Of a stretch of 51,715 nucleotides of DNA, positions 47,222-51,715 are shown piece after piece. Origin of the DNA: Halorarius halobius (GTDB lineage Archaea > Halobacteriota > Halobacteria > Halobacteriales > Haloarculaceae); the NCBI RefSeq assembly GCF_024298865.1, contig NZ_CP101165.1:1-51715 (forward strand), written 5' to 3'. The notes below the pieces were generated by a model. It searched no databases and had not been told where the DNA came from. It worked only from the letters and a program-made list of their open reading frames with translations. Position numbers and translations under genes: made by a program. Numbering within the stretch: position 1 is the stretch's first letter; every line of letters begins with the position of its first letter.

Positions 47222-48044
47222 CCGAATCAGCTGTATTAGCCGGGAGTCGGCCATCCGGTCGCGGCACTCGGCCGCGCTTGATTTCGTGATCGACGCGACG
47301 CAGGTGCTTACATCCGCCGGCGGGGGACCGCTGCTGCCAGTCTAGACAGGTACAGGATTCGCCGACGACGTCGACTTCGTAGCGGTTCCCGGATGCCGAC
47401 TGCACCTCGTACCGACCGCCCTTCTCCAGCAACGAGACCGACATCTCCTCGGTGACCGCGCGACGGGTACGGGGTTCGAGATCGTCGACCTGCCCACCGT
47501 TGGCTGAAGCGACCATCCGATCGCGAACGTCTCCTGTACAGCCACCATCCGGGGCGACGGCGTCAGGCTCGCCGACTCGCTCCTGAAGGCGGTCCTCGAC
47601 CGGGTGGCCCTGTGGCCACAGGAAGTGGACTTCACGCCGCTCGCGATGGTCGTAGGACCCGCAGTCAACAGCGCTCCCGGTCCAGACCCGCCACGCCCCA
47701 AGCGCACTCATCACGTCGACGATGAGGCGCGGAACTGACTCGTGCTCGATGGGGTAGAATATCCGAAAGCGCGTACACTCCTCCTGCGGGGGGATTGTCG
47801 TCCACCACTCGACGTCGGTGTGCCAGCTCTCGAACATCGCCGTATCCTGCCCGTATCCGACAGTCACGTCATCGATTCGCGGGAATGTACTGTCCGAATC
47901 GGACGGTCCCTCTTCGAGCAGTTTCAGCACCGCGTACCGCAGATACTCGTGGGCTGCGTTCTCAGTTGAGTGGGCGACCAGTTCGTGGTGGGTTGCGATC
48001 TGTTCTGCTTCCTCAAGAACGGCGGAGAGGTATCTCTCGGTCAT
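47217..48044 (-). CDS. SWIM zinc-finger protein
   Basis: 275 residues. The C-terminal SWIM finger (about 228-255) has the CxCx(n)CxH pattern: ESCTCLDWQQRSPAGGCKHLRRV. The N-terminal part (about 10-100) has helices and the block FRIFYPIEHESVPRLIVDVM. SWIM fingers bind DNA or proteins and occur in recombination-related proteins. It is in one direction with the ArdC-like gene but separated by an inverted repeat. Function unknown. Confidence 0.82.
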   Translation of the reverse strand: MTERYLSAVLEEAEQIATHHELVAHSTENAAHEYLRYAVLKLLEEGPSDSDSTFPRIDDVTVGYGQDTAMFESWHTDVEWWTTIPPQEECTRFRIFYPIEHESVPRLIVDVMSALGAWRVWTGSAVDCGSYDHRERREVHFLWPQGHPVEDRLQERVGEPDAVAPDGGCTGDVRDRMVASANGGQVDDLEPRTRRAVTEEMSVSLLEKGGRYEVQSASGNRYEVDVVGESCTCLDWQQRSPAGGCKHLRRVDHEIKRGRVPRPDGRLPANTADSG

Positions 48045-48094
48045 CGGTCGTGGTCTCCGGCGAGTGCCTCCGCCCCTCTGCAGGCACTGAAAGA

Positions 48095-48137
48095 CTTAAC
48101 CAACAGAGTAGGCGAACGACCCTCCATGTTGGTTAAG
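48095..48137. repeat. TTAACCAACA inverted repeat, copy F
   Basis: Arms CTTAACCAACA and TGTTGGTTAAG (11 bp), 21-base spacer. The right arm overlaps the stop codon of the ArdC-like gene, and the left arm is 51 bp before the SWIM gene start. Confidence 0.85.
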
Positions 48138-49065
48138 CCACGCTGTCGAGAGCATCGATGATCTCTTCAGCCGTGGTGCTGATCCGGCCGAGGCGCTCTC
48201 GAACGATCTCGGGATCGTCCGACTCCCACACGGCCAGGTAGAACGCTGACCCGCTCGTGTCTAGCCCGTAGTACCGACCGACGACGTAGGCGACCGCCTC
48301 GGCCTCGACCTCGCGTTTCGACCGTTCGGTGTCGTCCTCCACGTCGAAGTGAAGCAGGGCGTGTGCGAACTCGTGGATCAGTGTCCGGGCGAGATCGGCA
48401 TCGTTCTCCCGGTCGCGAACCTCGACGAGCGGCTGGACGTCGACGAGGCTCAGCTGCTCACAGATGCCTTTCGCCTCGCCATGGGTCCACTCCGCTTCGG
48501 GGACGATGCGAACCGTCACGCCAAGTTCGTCGGCGACACCAGTCAGCCGAGCAACGAGGTCGCCGGCGTCTCCGGTGGCTTCCGTGTCGAGGTCGGGAAG
48601 TGGTTCTCCCTCGGTCTGAGAGATGTCGAACACCGGGGCAGGCTTGAATCCGACGAGGCCCTCGGACCACTCCTCGGGCGGCGTCTCGTCGTACTCACAG
48701 TCGCTGTCCTCGTGGTAGCGCGGCGAGTTCCCGCACTCCGGACACTGCTTGGTGATGATCGGGGCCCAAATCCAGATGGCTGACTCGCCCTCCTGGACGT
48801 GCCGATCGAACTCCTCCTGCCACGTCCGGTAGCCGGCGACCTTTGTCGCGTCGGGGTATTGCCGCTTGATCAGCAGCGTGTTCCGGTAGGAGTAGTCGTG
48901 GAACCGGCTCTGAACGTCCAGCCACTCTTGGAACTCGGCGCTGGCCTGCGCGTCGTCGACGCCGGCGACGAGGTCGTCGATCCACTGTTCGATGGTACTG
49001 TTCATCTCGTCTGATCGCGTGTCGGTCTGGTCGAAGGAGACCGACGAGTCTCTGGTCGTAGACAT
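48133..49065 (-). CDS. ArdC-like antirestriction protein with zincin domain
   Basis: 310 residues from the ATG at 49065 (a GTG at 49074 is possible). The N-terminal ArdC-like part (about 20-100) has IEQWIDDLVAGVDD, FHDYSYRNTLLIKRQYPDATKVAGYRTWQ and AIWIWAPI. A small Cys pair CPECGNS follows. The C-terminal metalloprotease-like domain has the zinc motif TLIHEFAHALLH (HEFAH) and further KREVEAEAVAYVVG with Glu ligands. ArdC-type proteins protect incoming plasmid DNA from host restriction. It fits a conjugative plasmid. Confidence 0.87.
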   Translation of the reverse strand: MSTTRDSSVSFDQTDTRSDEMNSTIEQWIDDLVAGVDDAQASAEFQEWLDVQSRFHDYSYRNTLLIKRQYPDATKVAGYRTWQEEFDRHVQEGESAIWIWAPIITKQCPECGNSPRYHEDSDCEYDETPPEEWSEGLVGFKPAPVFDISQTEGEPLPDLDTEATGDAGDLVARLTGVADELGVTVRIVPEAEWTHGEAKGICEQLSLVDVQPLVEVRDRENDADLARTLIHEFAHALLHFDVEDDTERSKREVEAEAVAYVVGRYYGLDTSGSAFYLAVWESDDPEIVRERLGRISTTAEEIIDALDSVA

Positions 49066-49152
49066 AGTGGTCACTGAATCGGACGAACGCGATTTTGCCA
49101 GTTCACAACGCGCCGCACCCCTCAGGGGCGGATGAACGACCCTCGGGGAGCG

Positions 49153-49482
49153 CTATCGAAGCTCGGCTGTATCGTCCGCGAAGCCGACTGTGACGAGATA
49201 CTCGAGGAATTCGTCGAACCGATCCACGTCGCTGGGCGTGTCGGTCGCGAGGTGGCGGGCCCACTCGACTGCCCACTGAAACGCAGGATCAGCACCGCCC
49301 TTCCCATGGATATACCACCAGCGCGCCGCTTTCAGCACGACGAGCGGGTTCGTCGGCGGCTCCGTACTCGCCAGCGCACGGGTCAGCGATCCGATCTCCT
49401 CGGGAACGTCGCTTGCGTCGACGTCGCCGGACTGCGTGTTCGCGATATCGATGGGAATCTCGTCGATCGAGACATCTCTCGG
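49153..49482 (-). pseudogene. Unknown protein, 5' end removed by IS
   Basis: About 109 residues remain (the fused frame begins in the IS at 49572). It reads DVSIDEIPIDIANTQSGDVD and then LVVLKAARWWYIHGKGGADPAF, WAVEWARHLATDTPSDVDRFDEFLEYLVTVGF. It is soluble and helical, with no recognised domain. The start codon and any earlier residues were lost at the IS border. It is encoded just upstream of the ArdC-like gene in the same direction. Confidence 0.6.
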
Positions 49483-50486
49483 CGCTCTTGTGGCGTAGAT
49501 TGTTGGTGAATCACAGTGCAGTTTCGAGGATGGTTTTGAGCGCTTCTTCACCCGGTTTTCGGAACACTTCACGGCGGAGCTGAAACGCTCGGAGATACGG
49601 TGTGAGTCTGTCTTTGGAGACGCCTCGATGTGGCGAGAGCCACCGTCGCGCCAGCGACGCGTGGCTCTCGCAGGTGTTCACATGAACGTCTCCATCAACG
49701 TACTCGCCGTCGCCGTGGACGACGTATTCACGAGTGAATGCGTCGTCCGCTTCGAGCGGTTCGTATGCCCGAAAGCCGTCGGTATAGACGGTCAGCGACT
49801 CCTGCTGGCGGTCGGCCAGCAGGAGTCGAATCGTCGATTCGGTAGCGGCTTTTGCTGGGATCACGTACCGCTCACCGCGGCCACGATCTGCGAGAATGAA
49901 CACGGGTGGCTTGTCCTCGGTGTACGTTCCACGTCCACGCGTGGACAGCGCACGCGAGCGCGACGGCCCGTCGCGCTCGCGGCCTTTGCGTCCCGCCTTC
50001 ACGTAGAACTCGTCGATCTCAACCGGCCCTTCGAGATGGAACTGAGGCGCGTCCAGCGCTCGCAGGAAGCGCTGGACGCGCCGATAGACCGTCTTGTACG
50101 AAACGTTGATTTCGACGTCTAGCTGTCTCAGACTGGTGTTGAAGCGGATGTAGGTGTAGACGGCGAGAAACCACTTTCTGAGTGCGACCGCAGAGTGTTC
50201 GAAAACCGTGCCCGTCTGATCGTTGAACGTGCGGTCGCAATCCTTACACAGATACCGCTGAAACACCCGATAGCTGCCGTACCGAATCACCGATTCGGCA
50301 CGGCAGCGTGGGCAATAGACGCCGTCACGCCAGCGAATCTGTGCTAGCAGATTCGCGGCCCGACGCTCCGAGACGAACGTCTTGATTGGCATCATCGTTC
50401 GTCGGGTGACGCGACCGCGTCACCCTTGCCCGCTGTGACTTCCAGCTACTGCTCAGGACTGACCAACAATCCTCTACCCAAGAGCG
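49483..50486 (-). mobile_element. IS1595-like insertion sequence, copy 2
   Basis: 1004 bp, the reverse-oriented copy of the element at 35928-36931, with the same CGCTCTTG ends. No target duplication: the flank on the left-end side is TTGACCTG and on the right-end side CCGAGAGA (in IS orientation). Both sides carry truncated genes. The inverted pair can recombine and flip the 12.5-kb segment with the origin. Confidence 0.9.
49511..50395 (-). CDS. IS1595/ISXO2-like transposase (copy 2)
   Basis: 294 residues, identical to the protein at 36019-36903: zinc ribbon CPRCRAESVI/CKDCDRTF, DDE-type region with VEIDEFYVK and TVYTDGFRAY. Full length, so probably active. Confidence 0.93.
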   Translation of the reverse strand: MMPIKTFVSERRAANLLAQIRWRDGVYCPRCRAESVIRYGSYRVFQRYLCKDCDRTFNDQTGTVFEHSAVALRKWFLAVYTYIRFNTSLRQLDVEINVSYKTVYRRVQRFLRALDAPQFHLEGPVEIDEFYVKAGRKGRERDGPSRSRALSTRGRGTYTEDKPPVFILADRGRGERYVIPAKAATESTIRLLLADRQQESLTVYTDGFRAYEPLEADDAFTREYVVHGDGEYVDGDVHVNTCESHASLARRWLSPHRGVSKDRLTPYLRAFQLRREVFRKPGEEALKTILETAL

Positions 50487-51284
50487 CAGGTCAAAGTAGT
50501 CCTGCAGGTCTTCCTTCACGCGACGGATCGAGATGGTCAGCGGCTCCACCTCATCGCCGTACGCCGAGGAACTCTCCAAGATGCGGTAGAAGATGATCTT
50601 GTTGATGAGCAGGTAGGCGGCCTGCGCGGCGAACTCTTCTTCTATGTGCCGCTTCTCCTCCTCGTCGGTCTCCTCGTCCGTGTACTCCAACCCCTGATCA
50701 TCCGCCCAGTCGCTAAAACGGGACTGGAAATCCTCGTCTTCATCGAGCTGCTCCCGCAGGTTCTCTGTCATCTCCGGGGCGACGAACTCGTGCAGGCTGC
50801 GAACCCGCTCGATGAACGCTGCGTCGAGCGCGTCCCACTCGCCCTCCCCGCGTTCCATCTCGGCTATCTCGTCTAGCAGGAAGTCCGCGAACTCGGACAA
50901 GTCCGTGATGCCCTCGTAAGACTTCGTGGAGCGCTCGAGCAGGGTCTGACCGCGCTCGAAGGCGTTGAACATCACGAGTCGCTGGCCGTTGAACGTGCAG
51001 AAGTAGCCCGCCCCGAGCTGACCGGCGTACCCGAACGCCTGTTGAATCACGTCCGGCGAGTACGGGTCTATGTTCCGGTTGCCCGGCTCGCCCGGCTTCT
51101 TTGCCTCCACGACGAACACGGCGTCGCCGCTGTCATCGAAGATAACTATGTCGGCGAACCCCTCGATGTTCTCGCCATACTCGGGCCGAGCAGTGCCGAA
51201 CGTTATTCCGTCTCGATCCGGCTCCTCCTCTATGGCGTTCTGAAGGTGACGGTAAAGCTCAAAGTGGACATCCGCCTCACTCAT
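50487..51284 (-). pseudogene. N-terminal part of restriction-modification nuclease, cut by IS
   Basis: About 266 native residues, starting at the ATG at 51284; the frame then runs into the IS to 50325. The PD-(D/E)xK-like nuclease core is visible: GFADIVIFDDSGDAVFVVEAKKPG (Asp and Glu-x-Lys), then QQAFGYAGQLGAGYFCTFNGQRLVMFN. This is the start of large Type I/IIG restriction proteins, which continue with a methylase domain of over 900 residues. All of that is gone. It is divergent from the gene at 51340. The fragment could still be made but has lost its methylase. Confidence 0.72.
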
Positions 51285-51308
51285 TACAACTGACTGCTCA
51301 GTCCACCA

Positions 51309-51316
51309 TTTAAATA
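51309..51316 (+). promoter_or_regulatory. TATA box of gene at 51340
   Basis: TTTAAATA lies 24-31 bp before the ATG at 51340, implying a leaderless transcript. Confidence 0.65.
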
Positions 51317-51339
51317 CTTACGCAGAAATCTGCCTCCAG

Positions 51340-51585
51340 ATGGAAGACATCTCGCAACCGGCCGACGAGGTCTACTCGCCCGGCGATGAGGTGCGTGTCT
51401 ATCTCGGCCCCGACGATCCGGACGGCGAACATCACGGGAAGGTGGGGACGGTTGTTGATATCCTAGAAGATTCTCTTGCCGAGGAAACCGAGCGCAATCT
51501 GGACTCATACTCGTATAGGGTTGAAGTGGACGGTCAGGAACTCGACATCTGGTTCCGCCACCGAGACCTAGTGCCAGAGAGGTGA
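51340..51585 (+). CDS. Small beta-barrel-like conserved protein
   Basis: 81 residues. After a short acidic start it reads YSPGDEVRVYLGPDDPD, HHGKVGTVVDIL, then YSYRVEVDGQELDIWFRHRDLVP. The pattern of short strands with GKVGTVVD resembles KOW/SH3-like small domains of haloarchaeal unknown proteins. It is the last gene before the par region, with a clear promoter, and is divergent from the cut restriction gene. Confidence 0.72.
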   Translation: MEDISQPADEVYSPGDEVRVYLGPDDPDGEHHGKVGTVVDILEDSLAEETERNLDSYSYRVEVDGQELDIWFRHRDLVPER

Positions 51586-51619
51586 GGTCTGTGGAGCCTC
51601 CCTTGAGCCAGTTCACTAA

Positions 51620-51688
51620 TTCTATTATAGCTATTCCAGAGTAGTAATCTATTTCTAAATAGAGTAAAATTCTAAAATAGAATTCTAT
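51620..51688. repeat. Centromere-like repeats upstream of parA across the junction
   Basis: AATTCTA-AAA-TAGAATT (51668-51684) contains the same 15-bp core as at 1366-1380. CTATTT-CT-AAATAG (51649-51662) and further CTATT/ATTCTAT elements lie close by. In a circular molecule this block is 28-95 bp upstream of the window start and so upstream of parA. Confidence 0.65.
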
Positions 51689-51708
51689 CCAAGCGATTCA
51701 CCACAGAG

Positions 51709-51713
51709 TTAAG
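51709..51713 (+). promoter_or_regulatory. Putative parA TATA-like box at window end
   Basis: TTAAG ends 2 bp before the window end; on a circle it would be 29-33 bp before the parA ATG. This supports closure of the ends and a leaderless parA transcript. Confidence 0.4.
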
Positions 51714-51715
51714 TC

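Noticed and set aside
31115..48137. The six TTAACCAACA repeats as integron attC sites
   Set aside because: The arms do not fit the attC core GTTRRRY (GTTGGTT has T where a purine is needed), gene orientation is mixed, and no integron-type integrase with its extra domain is seen. Only the cassette-border resemblance remains.
31115..48137. The six repeats as copies of a MITE
   Set aside because: Spacers are unrelated in sequence and no target duplications flank them.

Overview
The window looks like a haloarchaeal plasmid. The evidence is a GC-rich sequence with very acidic proteins, leaderless promoters with TTTATAA/TTTAAAA-type boxes, Orc1/Cdc6 replication, Bat/HTH_10 and HalOD1 regulators, halocyanins with Tat signals, IS200/IS605-type TnpB genes and an IS1595-like transposon. 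The two ends appear to join. The parA gene starts at 27, its best TATA-like box lies at the very end of the window (51709-51713), and an identical 15-bp inverted repeat sits just after the par operon (1366-1380) and just before it across the junction (51669-51683). I therefore infer a circular replicon of about 51.7 kb, although the sequence alone does not prove closure.

Layout. 0-1.4 kb: ParA-type partition ATPase and an acidic partner with centromere-like repeats. 1.5-7.6 kb: a small membrane protein, a 1397-residue PAS/GAF/Bat sensor-regulator, a winged-helix protein and a HalOD1 protein. 8.0-10.1 kb: tightly packed HTH - MazF/PemK-like toxin - tyrosine recombinase unit. 10-29.5 kb: a copper (heavy metal) handling island. 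It has two halocyanin-like cupredoxins, a CGAC thioredoxin, a DUF302 protein, DoxX, several Met/Gly-rich SHOCT membrane proteins, a permease with YHS/TRASH motifs, CopA (CPC) and CopB (CPH) P1B ATPases, CopZ, and a Lrp/TRASH regulator. A TnpB element (11.3-12.7 kb) is inserted in it.

29.6-31.1 kb: a histone-fold protein too short for usual gene calling, then exonuclease VII large and small subunits. 31.3-35.9 kb: a conjugation/type IV secretion-like operon (RHH protein, VirB2-like, surface protein, lipoprotein, VirB6-like, PrgI-like) whose last gene is cut by an IS. 37-38 kb: gene fragments and an unknown protein. 38.4-41.8 kb: degenerate RecA-fold protein, small protein and a divergent family B DNA polymerase. 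41.8-45.6 kb: replication origin with orc1/cdc6 and about ten origin-box repeats, split by a second TnpB gene. 45.6-51.6 kb: plasmid accessory genes (HTH, SWIM zinc finger, ArdC-like zincin), a second identical IS copy in opposite orientation, and a truncated nuclease-like restriction gene.

The most unusual signal is a set of six inverted repeats, TTAACCAACA-N21..23-TGTTGGTTAA, found only between 31 and 48.2 kb. They fall on the borders between gene modules, and three overlap stop codons. The spacers are unrelated, so they are not copies of a mobile element. They mark the plasmid backbone into units and may be terminators, recombination borders or sites for a DNA-binding protein.
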